DNA of 64,000 nucleotides from the NCBI RefSeq assembly GCF_018131005.1, contig NZ_JAFCJK010000001.1:434001-498000 (forward strand), written 5' to 3'. Within the stretch, counting starts at the first letter, position 1. The number at the start of each line of letters is the position of its first letter. This DNA is from Bradyrhizobium lablabi (GTDB lineage: Bacteria > Pseudomonadota > Alphaproteobacteria > Rhizobiales > Xanthobacteraceae). The translations under genes were made by a program, and so were the position numbers. The notes beneath the pieces were generated by a model, which made no database searches, had not been told where the DNA came from, and saw only the letters and a list, made by a program, of their open reading frames with translations. Below, piece by piece: positions 52,630 through 61,240 of this stretch.

Positions 52630-52982
52630 CTTTCACTCCTGCAATGGGCTTCCAAAAGGAATAGTCGATCAAGAATATCGGGTCAGTCTACCTGCATTGC
52701 CGCACGATTGGATTTGCCGGCGGCCATGACGGCCGTCATCCAAGACGACGTCTACTTCGCTATGCTTGTTATTTTACGACACAGCTCAAAATTATGTGCC
52801 GGAAGCCCCAGCATCTCAGGCGGTGGCATTATCGTAAGGGCTCGCCGGAAGCGACCTGCACAAGGAGCGGCACTGAACGCGACGAATGCCTGCCTCCGAA
52901 GAAGTAACCGTGGCAAGACGGCAGCAGCTTACCGACCGTCGGGCAGTGCGTGGGCACGCTGAGGCTTTGCTCCCCTAAAGTC
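52630..52982. other. 353-bp gap with regulatory motif, no gene
   Basis: No supportable coding frame. It contains the motif copy at 52765-52785 and otherwise nothing recognisable up to the ABC permease stop at 52983. Confidence 0.5.
52765..52785. promoter_or_regulatory. Shared upstream motif, copy 2 (DUF1254 promoter)
   Basis: TTGTTATTTTACGACAC preceded by TGC, one base different from the copy at 49948. It lies 136 bp before the DUF1254 start. Confidence 0.6.
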
Positions 52983-53810
52983 TTACCGCCAGTGCAGGAG
53001 CCGCGCTTCCATCCAGTTGATCAGCTTGCCCACCGCAAGCCCGAACAACGACAGGATCACGACGCCGGCGAGCAGCTGATCGGTTTGCAGCAAATTGCCG
53101 GCCTGCAGCACGAAGGCGCCGATGCCGAATTGCGCGCCGATCATCTCGGCGCTGACGACGAGCAGCAGCGCGACCGAGGCGGTGATGCGGAAGCCGGCCA
53201 GGATCGAGGGCAGCGCGCCCGGCCAGATTACGCGGCGGACGATGGCGTGGAACGGCACATTGAAACTCTGCGCCATCCGGATCAGATTACGCGGCACCGC
53301 GTCGACGCCGCTATAGACCGAGATCGCGGTCGAGAAGAACACCCCGAGCGCGATCGTCGCGATCTTCGGCTCCTCGCCGATCCCGAGCCAAAGGATGAGC
53401 AGCGGCAGCAGCGCGATCTTCGGGATCGGGAACAGCGCCGAGATGAAGGTGATGCCGACGCCGCGCGCCATCGTCGACAGCCCGATCGCAAAGCCCGTGA
53501 TGACGCCAGCCGCCGTGCCGATGATCCACCCCGCGCCGATGCGAAGCAGCGACCACCAGAGGTGCTGCCACAGTGCCCCTGATGTCGCAAGCTTGTAGAG
53601 CGCGACCGCAATCGCCGACGGCGCCGGCAGGAAAAGCGGATTGACCCAGCCCGAACTGCCGGCGAGTTGCCAGACCGCGACGACCAGCGCGAGCGTAATC
53701 GAGCCGACGTAGCGGCCGTTGTCAGGCGTGAAGCCCGCGCCGCGAAACGCGACAGGCCGCCGCCTCTCGGTGGATTCCTCCTTTGTGTCTGGCGCAGCGC
53801 GGTCAAGCAT
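52983..53810 (-). CDS. ABC transporter permease, TauC/SsuC-type
   Basis: A 275-residue permease. After a polar N terminus come about six TM helices (SITLALVVAVWQLAG at the start, LLLVVSAEMIGAQFGIGAFVLQAGN in the middle). MAQSFNVPFHAIVRRVIWPGALPSILAGFRI is the EAA-type coupling loop. ATG 53810 overlaps the ATPase gene by 8 bases. Together with the ATPase and the NMT1-like protein it forms the second importer of this class in the window. Confidence 0.88.
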   Translation of the reverse strand: MLDRAAPDTKEESTERRRPVAFRGAGFTPDNGRYVGSITLALVVAVWQLAGSSGWVNPLFLPAPSAIAVALYKLATSGALWQHLWWSLLRIGAGWIIGTAAGVITGFAIGLSTMARGVGITFISALFPIPKIALLPLLILWLGIGEEPKIATIALGVFFSTAISVYSGVDAVPRNLIRMAQSFNVPFHAIVRRVIWPGALPSILAGFRITASVALLLVVSAEMIGAQFGIGAFVLQAGNLLQTDQLLAGVVILSLFGLAVGKLINWMEARLLHWR

Positions 53811-54576
53811 GCTGCACCTCGCGTTCGGCATCGATCGCCTCGTTGCGGATCAGCGACCACAATTCGCCCTGCAGCGACACCATTTGGGCACGTGCACCCG
53901 AACCGCCGCGCTCGGCGCGCATCATCGGAATGGTCACGATCTCCCTGATGCGGCCGGGCCGGCGCGACAGCACGACGACACGGTCGGCGAGCCGCACGGC
54001 CTCCTCGAGATTATGCGTGACATAGACCGCGCCCATCGCGCCATCGGCGAGCAGGCGGACGAAATCCTCCATCAGCAACTCGCGGGTCTGAGAATCCAGT
54101 GCCGACAGCGGCTCGTCCATCAACAGGATCGCGGGCCGCACGGCGAGTGCGCGCGCGATGCCGACGCGCTGGCGCATGCCACCGGAAAGCTGCTTCGGAT
54201 AGGTGGTGCGGAAATCGACGAGCCCGGTGCGGAGCAGCGCGTCGTCGATCACGGCGCGGCGCTCGGCTGCGGTCAAGGCTGTGTGCAGCAACGGAAATTC
54301 GACATTCTCCTCCACCGTGCTCCATGGCAGCAGCGCAGAATCCTGGAACACGAAGGTCAGCGGATTGAGGCTGTCGGCCGGCGGCGCGCCGCGCAGTTCG
54401 GCTGCGCCCTCATCCGGCCGCAGCAGGCCGCCGAGGATCGACAGGAGCGTGCTCTTGCCGCAGCCGGAGGGGCCGACGATCGCCACCACCTCGCCGGCGC
54501 TGACCGTGAACGAGACGTCGTCGAGCACGGCAAGCTTGCCGAAGCGGTGGCTGATATGGTCGGCGATCAGGTCCAT
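53803..54576 (-). CDS. ABC transporter ATP-binding protein, TauB/SsuB-type
   Basis: A 257-residue nucleotide-binding subunit with Walker A GPSGCGKST, Q-loop FVFQDSALLPW, signature LSGGMRQR, Walker B ILLMDEPLSALD and switch His VTHNLEEA. All canonical residues are present. It is separated from the binding-protein gene upstream by 157 bp that contain a REP-like repeat, and is coupled to the permease downstream. Confidence 0.9.
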   Translation of the reverse strand: MDLIADHISHRFGKLAVLDDVSFTVSAGEVVAIVGPSGCGKSTLLSILGGLLRPDEGAAELRGAPPADSLNPLTFVFQDSALLPWSTVEENVEFPLLHTALTAAERRAVIDDALLRTGLVDFRTTYPKQLSGGMRQRVGIARALAVRPAILLMDEPLSALDSQTRELLMEDFVRLLADGAMGAVYVTHNLEEAVRLADRVVVLSRRPGRIREIVTIPMMRAERGGSGARAQMVSLQGELWSLIRNEAIDAEREVQHA

Positions 54577-54601
54577 CTAGAACTCTAGGTCGCAGGATTC
54601 G

Positions 54602-54712
54602 CCATTGCGAGAAGCTCGCGACAAAATTGCAAAGCAATTTTGCGCTGGAGCGACGACGCAATCCATCCTTCATTTGCCCGGCAAGATGGATTGCTTCGCT
54701 TCGCTCGCAATG
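54602..54712. repeat. REP-like element inside the ABC operon
   Basis: Contains AATTGCAAAGCAATTTTGCG and 12 further bases (54625-54656) that recur with one change at 60438-60469, and at its right end an arm (54685-54712) complementary to the left side and like the arm at 14372. It may stabilise or attenuate the transcript between binding protein and ATPase. Confidence 0.7.
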
Positions 54713-54733
54713 ATTTGGACGCACGCTCCACGT

Positions 54734-55738
54734 TCAATCTCCCTTCACGTAATCCTTTGCAATGATCGCATTTGCATCAAAACCCTTGTCGACAAAGCCC
54801 TGCTCCTGCAGCCACGCGATCTGGTTGGAAACGTTCTTCACGTCGAGCCTGCCGTCGGGATCGATATAGGCGCAATTACCGACCACCTGCTCGACCGGGA
54901 GGTTGGTGTATTTGGCGATGATATCCAGCAGCGGCCTTGTCTTCTCGTCGATCGGTGCAACACCGTCCTTGACCACAGCCAGGATCACGTCGTGATACTC
55001 GCGGTCCGCGCGAGCCAGCGCGGCCAGCAGCTTCGTCACCAGCGCCGCATGGGTCAGCGTCTTCGGCGAGGCGAATACGGCGCCCAACTGCCACGGCGTC
55101 TCGTCGCCGACCCAACCGAGGAGCTTCGCGCCATTGGAATCCATCAGCGTGCGCGCGGTTGAGACCGGCAACAGCGCGGCGTCGACGGTCTCGCCCTTCA
55201 GCGCAGCGGCGGCATTTGACAGCGATTGCAGCGGAACGATCTTCACCTCTGACAGCTTGAAGCCGTATTTGTCTGCGAGCAGGCCGAGCGAATAGTGGAA
55301 GCTGGAGCCGACCTGCGTCACCGCCACGCGCTTGCCCGCGAGATCCTTCGGCGTCTTGAGGCCTGCCGCATAGGCATTTTTGCTGGCGAAATAACCGATC
55401 AGGGGATAGCCGGCCTTCTCCCGGCTCATGCCGCCGATCACCTTCAGCGTGCCCTTGCCGGCGAGATTGTACAGGCCCGCTGTGAACGCGGTGATGCCGA
55501 AATCGACATCACCTGATGCGGTGGCCACCGCAATCGGCTGCGCCGCGTCGAAGAACTTCAGCTCGACGTCGAGCCCAACGTCGCGGAAATAGCCCTTGTC
55601 CTGCGCGATGAACACGGGCGCCGATGACGACAGGCGGAGCACGCCGATCCTGGCCTTCAACAGATCATCGGCCCGCGCGGTCGAACTCGCCGCGAGCGCC
55701 AGCAGGCCTGCAACCGCGAGCCGTACCCATCGCTTCAT
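54734..55738 (-). CDS. NMT1/TauA-like periplasmic substrate-binding protein
   Basis: A 334-residue binding protein with a Sec signal (LAVAGLLALAASSTARA). ARIGVLRLSSSAPVFIAQDKGYF opens the domain, GDVDFGITAFTAGLYNLAGKG holds ligand contacts, and the second-lobe hinge is KRVAVTQVGSSFHYSLG. It belongs to the NMT1/TauA-like group but is only distantly like the one at 9497, so the two importers differ in substrate. First transporter gene, 50 bp after the FAD-oxidoreductase stop. Confidence 0.85.
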   Translation of the reverse strand: MKRWVRLAVAGLLALAASSTARADDLLKARIGVLRLSSSAPVFIAQDKGYFRDVGLDVELKFFDAAQPIAVATASGDVDFGITAFTAGLYNLAGKGTLKVIGGMSREKAGYPLIGYFASKNAYAAGLKTPKDLAGKRVAVTQVGSSFHYSLGLLADKYGFKLSEVKIVPLQSLSNAAAALKGETVDAALLPVSTARTLMDSNGAKLLGWVGDETPWQLGAVFASPKTLTHAALVTKLLAALARADREYHDVILAVVKDGVAPIDEKTRPLLDIIAKYTNLPVEQVVGNCAYIDPDGRLDVKNVSNQIAWLQEQGFVDKGFDANAIIAKDYVKGD

Positions 55739-55788
55739 TCCGTATCCTCCAACCTGGCACGCATTTCGAACGAGCCGTCACGCGAGTT

Positions 55789-57156
55789 CTAAAGTCCCGC
55801 AGGCACCGCCTGATCGCGTCCAATGAATGCGCCTTGCGCGGTGAGTCGTTGTTGCAACTTTTCGACGGAAATGTCGCGCGGAATCGCATTGCCCGATAGC
55901 GCCAGCGCCGCCGCGGTTCCCGCCGCCTCGCCCATCGCGAAACAGGCACCCGAAACCCGCGCCGCCGATTGGCCCTCATGGGTCATCGAGGCGCAGCGCC
56001 CGGCTACCAAGAGATTGTCGACACCCTCCGGCAGCAGCATACGATACGGCAACTCGTTGAAGCCGCGCGACTGCGGGATCGGCGGAAACTCGAAGATCAC
56101 GTCGCCCGCGACATGGGATTCCTTCGGCCAGCCGTTGACGCCGATCGAATCCGCAAACGACGCGCAGCCGATCACGTCTTCACCGCTTAGCATGTAACCG
56201 CCGATCAAGCGCCGGGTTTCGCGGATGCCGAGCTGCGGCGGCAAGTCGACGATGTAGGAGTTTTCGAAGCCGGGCACGGTGCGCAGGAATGCGAAGGCCT
56301 CGACCGCCTGGCGGCGGCCCTCGATCTCGCCGCGGGTCATATCGTCGGGGTCGATGCCGGAGACCGCCGTGCCGTCGCCGCGCGCAAGCTGTGTGAAATT
56401 CACCCGCCATTCGATCTGCGATTTCTGCGGCCGCACGATCGCGGCCTTGCGCGGGAATTTGTGGGTGCCGGCGGCCTCGGCCTCTTCCATCAGGGCCGGG
56501 ATCGTTCGCCAGGCGTCGCCGGCCTTCGCGGGATCGATGCCGTTGAGGCGGAACATCATCGAGGGATAGAGCATGCTACCGGCGGCGTCGCCGACCTCAT
56601 AGGGTGCGCCGGCCCAGGCCGCAAGGTCGCCGTCGCCGGAGCAATCGATAAAGATGCTGGCGAGCACCGCCTGCCGCCCGGCCTTGGTCTCCACCATCAG
56701 CGCGCGGATGCGCGGACCATCCATGACAACGCCGGCGCCGATCGCATGGAACAGAATGTCGACCTTGTGATGCGCAAGCAGATCGTCAGCCGCGATCTTG
56801 TAGGCCGCGGTGTCGTAGGCCTGCGCAAGGATTTTGCCGAGGATCAGATGCGGCGCGTTCAACCCGCCGAGCCGGTCGATCCGCGCCAGAAGGTCGGAGG
56901 CGATCCCCTGCACCACCCGGTGCATCTCGCCAAAGACATTGGCGTGCAGCCCGCAGAAATTGGTGACGCCGGCGGCGGTGCCCATGCCGCCGAGGAACCC
57001 GTAGCGCTCGATCAAGAGCGTGCGCCGTCCGGCGCGCGCCGCGGCGACGGCCGCCGCGATGCCCGCTGGCCCGCCGCCGAGCACGACCACGTCATACTCG
57101 CCGTAGATCGGGACCTGCCGCGCTGGTTCTTCGATCGTCCGGGGCAAATCTGACAT
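55789..57156 (-). CDS. FAD-dependent oxidoreductase
   Basis: A 455-residue flavoprotein of the FAD_oxidored group. YDVVVLGGGPAGIAAAVAAARAG is the dinucleotide motif, YGFLGGMGTAAGV follows as in this family, FIDCSGDGDLAAWAGAP is the second FAD contact, and DNLLVAGRCASMTHEGQSAARVSGACFAMGEAAG is the C-terminal FAD motif. The substrate is not predictable. It leads the minus-strand run FAD-oxidoreductase, binding protein, ATPase, permease, suggesting that it acts on the imported compound. Confidence 0.83.
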   Translation of the reverse strand: MSDLPRTIEEPARQVPIYGEYDVVVLGGGPAGIAAAVAAARAGRRTLLIERYGFLGGMGTAAGVTNFCGLHANVFGEMHRVVQGIASDLLARIDRLGGLNAPHLILGKILAQAYDTAAYKIAADDLLAHHKVDILFHAIGAGVVMDGPRIRALMVETKAGRQAVLASIFIDCSGDGDLAAWAGAPYEVGDAAGSMLYPSMMFRLNGIDPAKAGDAWRTIPALMEEAEAAGTHKFPRKAAIVRPQKSQIEWRVNFTQLARGDGTAVSGIDPDDMTRGEIEGRRQAVEAFAFLRTVPGFENSYIVDLPPQLGIRETRRLIGGYMLSGEDVIGCASFADSIGVNGWPKESHVAGDVIFEFPPIPQSRGFNELPYRMLLPEGVDNLLVAGRCASMTHEGQSAARVSGACFAMGEAAGTAAALALSGNAIPRDISVEKLQQRLTAQGAFIGRDQAVPAGL

Positions 57157-57310
57157 CCCAAAATGGTCAAGCCATCATGGCTTGCGAAGACACGCTATTG
57201 CGGCACGGCGCTGCCGGAGTCCACCGCGTCTGGGGAACGGCGGCCACACAAGCCCGTTATTGCGTCCGTTTGGAGGAACTGCGACAACGGCAGCGAAAGG
57301 ACCATTCGTC

Positions 57311-57574
57311 TTGAAAACTCCGCTTTCCTTATCGCTCGGCCTCGTCATTTGCGCCACGCCGGCCTCGGCGATCGAGCAGTGCCGCTTCATCCAGGCCAAG
57401 GCGGAACGGGAAGCCTGCTATCACCGCCAGGAGGACGAGCTTGCAGCCCGACGCAAGCCCGAGCCGGCACCATCGACATCGAGCGATTCGAAAGTCTTTG
57501 AGTCGCTGCAACAGATGCGCCACGAGGACGAAGAGGTCTATCGCAGCCTGCGCAGCATCTGCCGCGGGTGTTGA
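57311..57574 (+). CDS. Small secreted hypothetical protein
   Basis: An 87-residue protein. TTG 57311 has AAAGGA about 10 bases upstream; the longer frame from 57182 lacks a Shine-Dalgarno. A Sec signal (LSLGLVICATPASA) is followed by IEQCRFIQAKAEREACYHRQ, a charged linker and a C-terminal CRGC. The Cys-rich, charged mature part of about 65 residues is typical of rhizobial small periplasmic proteins. Function unknown. It is convergent with the enoyl-CoA hydratase. Confidence 0.55.
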   Translation: MKTPLSLSLGLVICATPASAIEQCRFIQAKAEREACYHRQEDELAARRKPEPAPSTSSDSKVFESLQQMRHEDEEVYRSLRSICRGC

Positions 57575-57589
57575 ATGGCACGGCGCGAG

Positions 57590-58390
57590 CTACGCTTTGC
57601 CACGCCCCCAGCTTCCCGCACGCTTCTCGGCGAAGGATGCCAGCCCTTCGGCGGCTTCCGCGGTCTGCCGCTTGGCCGAGTGCAACTTGACCAGACGGGC
57701 ATAGGCCGCGTCGTCGACGGCCATTCCCCCGAACGAACTCTCCATGGCCAGCCGTTTTGTCTCGGCCAGCGCGTCCGGGGCATTGGCGAGCAACTGCTCG
57801 ACCACCTTGGCGCCGGCGCCATCGAGGTCGGCTAACGGCACCACCTCATGCACAAGGCCGATGCGGCGGGCATCCTCGGCGCCAAAGCGCTCGCCGGTCA
57901 GGGCGTAGCGCCGCACCTGGCGCACGCCGATCGCATCGCAGAGCTGCGGGATGATGATCGCGGCGGTCAGCCCCCAGCGCACCTCGGTGATCGAGAACAG
58001 TGCATTGTCGGCCGCGATCACCACATCGCAAGCCGCGATCACGCCGGTGCCGCCGCCGAAGCAGCCGCCCTGCACCAGCGCCACCGTCGGGACCGGCAAC
58101 GTGTTGAGCCGCTGCACCGCCTCAAACGTCGCGCGCGACGCCGCCTCGTTCTCATCAGATGATTGCGGTCGCACGCCGTTGATCCATTTCAGATCGGCGC
58201 CGGCCTGGAAGTGCTTGCCATTGCCCTTGAGCACGACGACACGCGGCCGCTTGGTGGAGAGGTCGTCGATCGCCGCGAGCACGCCCTGGATCAAGGCGCC
58301 GTCATAGGCGTTGTTGACCTCCGGGCGGTTCAGCGTGACGGTCGCAACCCCACGCTCGTCAAGGCTCCACAGGACTGGGCTGGCCGGCAT
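57590..58390 (-). CDS. Enoyl-CoA hydratase/isomerase family protein
   Basis: A 266-residue crotonase-fold enzyme. Start ATG 58390 has GGGAG upstream; the frame extends to 58471. KHFQAGADLKWI is the first oxyanion segment and GGCFGGGTGVIAACDVVIAADNA the second. The usual catalytic Glu pair is partly visible at VRWGLTAAII. It resembles methylglutaconyl- or short-chain enoyl-CoA hydratases. A dispersed repeat lies just upstream at 58417. Confidence 0.83.
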   Translation of the reverse strand: MPASPVLWSLDERGVATVTLNRPEVNNAYDGALIQGVLAAIDDLSTKRPRVVVLKGNGKHFQAGADLKWINGVRPQSSDENEAASRATFEAVQRLNTLPVPTVALVQGGCFGGGTGVIAACDVVIAADNALFSITEVRWGLTAAIIIPQLCDAIGVRQVRRYALTGERFGAEDARRIGLVHEVVPLADLDGAGAKVVEQLLANAPDALAETKRLAMESSFGGMAVDDAAYARLVKLHSAKRQTAEAAEGLASFAEKRAGSWGRGKA

Positions 58391-58416
58391 GCACACTTCT
58401 CCCTCTTGGCACCAGA

Positions 58417-58460
58417 GCATGATCCGGAAAAGTGCGTAGCGGTTTTCCCGCAACATGATC
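58417..58460. repeat. Dispersed GCATGATC repeat, second copy
   Basis: GCATGATC at one end and CATGATC at the other; 58417-58444 is identical in reverse complement to 15082-15109. Confidence 0.7.
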
Positions 58461-58608
58461 TGATGATGCACGGCACTATGGCGGAAAGCCCATCGCTTGA
58501 TCCATCACTTTCCGGCACGAAGCACCCGCGCCACGCGCATGACCGGTTGCGCGAGGCGGCGCGGTTGTGGAAACTGGCAAGGCATCATCGAGAGGGCTGG
58601 TTCCACCC

Positions 58609-59583
58609 ATGCGCATTTGCATTTTCGGCGCGGGCGCCGTCGGCAGCCACCTTGCGGTCCGGCTCGCGCGCGGCGGCCATGACGTGTGCTGCGTGATGCG
58701 CGGGCCGCATCTCGACGCGGTCAGGGCCAACGGCCTGACGCTGAAGGTTGGCGACACCCACCTCAAGGCGAGGGTGAAGGCGTCGGCCGATCCCGCCGAA
58801 CTCGGGCCGCAGGATGTCGTCATCAGCACGCTGAAGGCAACCGGGATCGGCGCGCTCGCAACCGGGCTCGCGCCTCTGCTCAATGACGACACCGCAATTG
58901 TGTTCGCGCAGAACGGTATCCCCTGGTGGTACGATCTTGGCCTGCCGGCGCGACATCCTGACATCCCCGACCTCAGCTTCCTCGACCCCGGCGGGCAGCT
59001 GCGGGCGGCCGTGCCGAAGCGGCGGATCATAGGCGGCGTGATCTTTTCCTCCAACGAAGTCATCGCGCCGGGCGTTGCGGCAAATCTCTCACCCGAGCGC
59101 AACCGCCTCCTGATCGGCGAGTGCGACGATCGCCGGAGCGATCGAATCGCGCGGCTGCGCGCCGCTCTGAATGACGCCGAGATCGAATCGCCTGACGTGA
59201 AGGAAATCCGCGAGACGATCTGGTCGAAACTCCTGACCAACATGTCGATGTCGGTGCTATGCCTTTTGACAGGACAGACCGCGCGCGGCGTGCGCGACGA
59301 TCCGGCGCTGCAAGACGTAATCCCGCGCCTGCTCGATGAGGCCAATATGGTTGCGACGCACTATATCCCCGCGGTTAAGCGCGTCACGCGCACCGGCCCC
59401 GCGCCGGACCACAAGCCGTCGATCCTGCAGGATTTCGAGCTTGGCCGCGTCATGGAGATCGACGTACTGGTCCGCGCCCCTGCCGCGTTCGCGCGCACGG
59501 CCGGCCTTGCCACCCCGATGCTCGACCTGATGGCCGCGCTCGCGATCAGGAAGGCGCGTGACAAAGGGCTCGACCAGGGTTGA
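58609..59583 (+). CDS. Ketopantoate-reductase-family protein (PanE/ApbA)
   Basis: A 324-residue NADPH-dependent 2-dehydropantoate 2-reductase-like enzyme. ICIFGAGAVGSHLAVRLARGG is the Rossmann loop, FAQNGIPWWY contains the catalytic-region Asn, KLLTNMSMSVLCLLTG the helical Lys/Asn site, and MEIDVLV near the C terminus the conserved Glu-Asp segment. The start follows an AGAGGG at about 12 bases. Many homologues are not pantothenate genes; with the adjacent SDR and racemase genes a catabolic role is likely. Confidence 0.82.
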   Translation: MRICIFGAGAVGSHLAVRLARGGHDVCCVMRGPHLDAVRANGLTLKVGDTHLKARVKASADPAELGPQDVVISTLKATGIGALATGLAPLLNDDTAIVFAQNGIPWWYDLGLPARHPDIPDLSFLDPGGQLRAAVPKRRIIGGVIFSSNEVIAPGVAANLSPERNRLLIGECDDRRSDRIARLRAALNDAEIESPDVKEIRETIWSKLLTNMSMSVLCLLTGQTARGVRDDPALQDVIPRLLDEANMVATHYIPAVKRVTRTGPAPDHKPSILQDFELGRVMEIDVLVRAPAAFARTAGLATPMLDLMAALAIRKARDKGLDQG

Positions 59584-59622
59584 GAATACGCGCGCAGCAG
59601 GAACAAGGCAGGACGTTGAACC

Positions 59623-60402
59623 ATGCAAGTGAGAGGTAAGGTCTGCGTCGTCACCGGCGGCGCGAGCGGCATCGGCGAAGCAGTCGCTCGCGCCTATGCC
59701 GAAGGCGGCGCGCGCGGCGTCGTGGTCGCCGACCTCAAGACCTCGCGTGATCGGCTCGCGAGCGTCGCCGGCGATATCGACGCCCTCGCGGTGACCGCCG
59801 ATGTCGGGCTGGAAGAGGACGTCAAGGCGCTGGTGGCCGCCGCCGAGGACAAATACGGGCCGGTCGATGTCTTCTTCTCCAATGCCGGGCTGTCGCGCAA
59901 GGGACAGGAGACGGCGTCGGACGCCGACTGGGACATAAGCTGGCGGGTGCATGTGATGAGCCACGTGTTTGCGGCGCGCGCGCTGGTGCCGGGCATGCTG
60001 GCGCGCGGCACCGGCTATCTGCTCAACACCGCATCGGCTGCGGGGCTGTTAGCGTCGCTGAACTCGATGCCTTACGGCGTGACGAAGAACGCGGCAGTTG
60101 CGCTCGCCGAGCATCTCGCCATTCAATACGGCGACCGCGGCGTCCGCGTCTCCGTGCTCTGCCCGCAATCGGTGCAGACGGGCATGACCACGCCGGGCCC
60201 GAGCGCTGCTCGGGTCGACGGCGTGCTGCAGCCGGCCGAAGTCGCGCGGATGGTGATCGAGGCGATGGAAGAAGAGCGCTTCCTCATCCTCTCGCATCCG
60301 CAGGTGCAGGGATACATGGAGCGCAAGGCGGCCGATCGCGAGCGCTGGCTATCAGGCATGCGCCGTCTGCGCGACCGGATCTATGGTGGCCCGGTGTCGT
60401 GA
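59623..60402 (+). CDS. Short-chain dehydrogenase/reductase
   Basis: A 259-residue classical SDR. TGGASGIGEAVARAY binds NAD(P), FSNAG follows, and the catalytic Ser/Tyr/Lys set is NTASAAG and YGVTKNA. The C-terminal region (VQTGMTTPG, YMERKAADRERWL) fits the family. It lies 39 bp after the ketopantoate-reductase-like gene on the same strand, so the pair forms a probable operon. Confidence 0.87.
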   Translation: MQVRGKVCVVTGGASGIGEAVARAYAEGGARGVVVADLKTSRDRLASVAGDIDALAVTADVGLEEDVKALVAAAEDKYGPVDVFFSNAGLSRKGQETASDADWDISWRVHVMSHVFAARALVPGMLARGTGYLLNTASAAGLLASLNSMPYGVTKNAAVALAEHLAIQYGDRGVRVSVLCPQSVQTGMTTPGPSAARVDGVLQPAEVARMVIEAMEEERFLILSHPQVQGYMERKAADRERWLSGMRRLRDRIYGGPVS

Positions 60403-60437
60403 ACATTTCAGCCGTCGTTGCCAGGAGTTCACGACAT

Positions 60438-60469
60438 AATTGCAAAGCAATTTTGCGCTGAAGCGACGA
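60438..60469. repeat. REP-like fragment
   Basis: AATTGCAAAGCAATTTTGCG and the next 12 bases match 54625-54656 with a single change. It lies between the convergent SDR and racemase genes. Confidence 0.65.
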
Positions 60470-60481
60470 AGCCATCCGTTG

Positions 60482-61207
60482 TCATGGTGGCGCGAACTTT
60501 TCCAGCAGTCCCGCGTAGCTTTTCGCGGCGGGCGATGCGTAGGCGCCCCGCCGCGAGGTCGTGAGCTTCAACCCGGCCAATGCCTCCGCCTGCTTCACGG
60601 CGGCGGTGACGCCGTCGACGACAGGGACGGCGAACTCTCCTGACAATTCATGCGCCAGCTCGGCCATGCCGGCACAACCGAGCACGATGGCATCGGCGCC
60701 CTTGTCGAGCGCCCGCACGATTTCCGCCTGCAGCTTCGCCTTCGCGCCCGAGCCTCGCTGCTCGAGATCCAGCACCGCAACGTCACAGGCGGTGACGACG
60801 GCACGGTCGGCAAAGCCGTAGCGACGGACCAGTTCTTCCAGAGGAACGATCGAACGAGGCAGCGTGGTGACGATCGCGATTCGCTTGGCGATCTGGCCCG
60901 CGGTGACCAACGCCGCCTCGCAAATGCCGACCACCGGGAATTGCGCCGCCGCTCGCGCGGCGTCGAGCCCGGTGTCGTCGAAACAGGCGATGATGCCGGC
61001 ATCCGCACCGGGCGCGCTCTGCAATGCCGCGATCAGGCCCGGAACGGCGAAGGCCTCGTCATAGAAACCCTCGATCGAGGCCGGCCCCATCGACGAGGTC
61101 AGCGCCTCGATCTCGGTGCCCGCGGCCGCCACCGCGCGGCCCGCAGCCGCGATGGTCGCTGTCATCGATGCAGTGGTGTTGGGATTGACGATCAGGATCT
61201 TTGTCAT
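60482..61207 (-). CDS. Aspartate/glutamate racemase-family protein (hydantoin-racemase-like)
   Basis: A 241-residue cofactor-independent racemase fold. ILIVNPNTTASMT opens it. The two catalytic Cys lie in IIACFDDTGLDAA and VLGCAGMAELA, at the positions expected for the two-base mechanism of hydantoin and Asp/Glu racemases. Length fits hydantoin racemase. It may also be a maleate isomerase-like enzyme. It lies 33 bp downstream of the alpha/beta-hydrolase gene on the same strand. Confidence 0.82.
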   Translation of the reverse strand: MTKILIVNPNTTASMTATIAAAGRAVAAAGTEIEALTSSMGPASIEGFYDEAFAVPGLIAALQSAPGADAGIIACFDDTGLDAARAAAQFPVVGICEAALVTAGQIAKRIAIVTTLPRSIVPLEELVRRYGFADRAVVTACDVAVLDLEQRGSGAKAKLQAEIVRALDKGADAIVLGCAGMAELAHELSGEFAVPVVDGVTAAVKQAEALAGLKLTTSRRGAYASPAAKSYAGLLEKFAPP

Positions 61208-61240
61208 GGATCGAGATTAGCATCCACCGCCCGGCCATGA

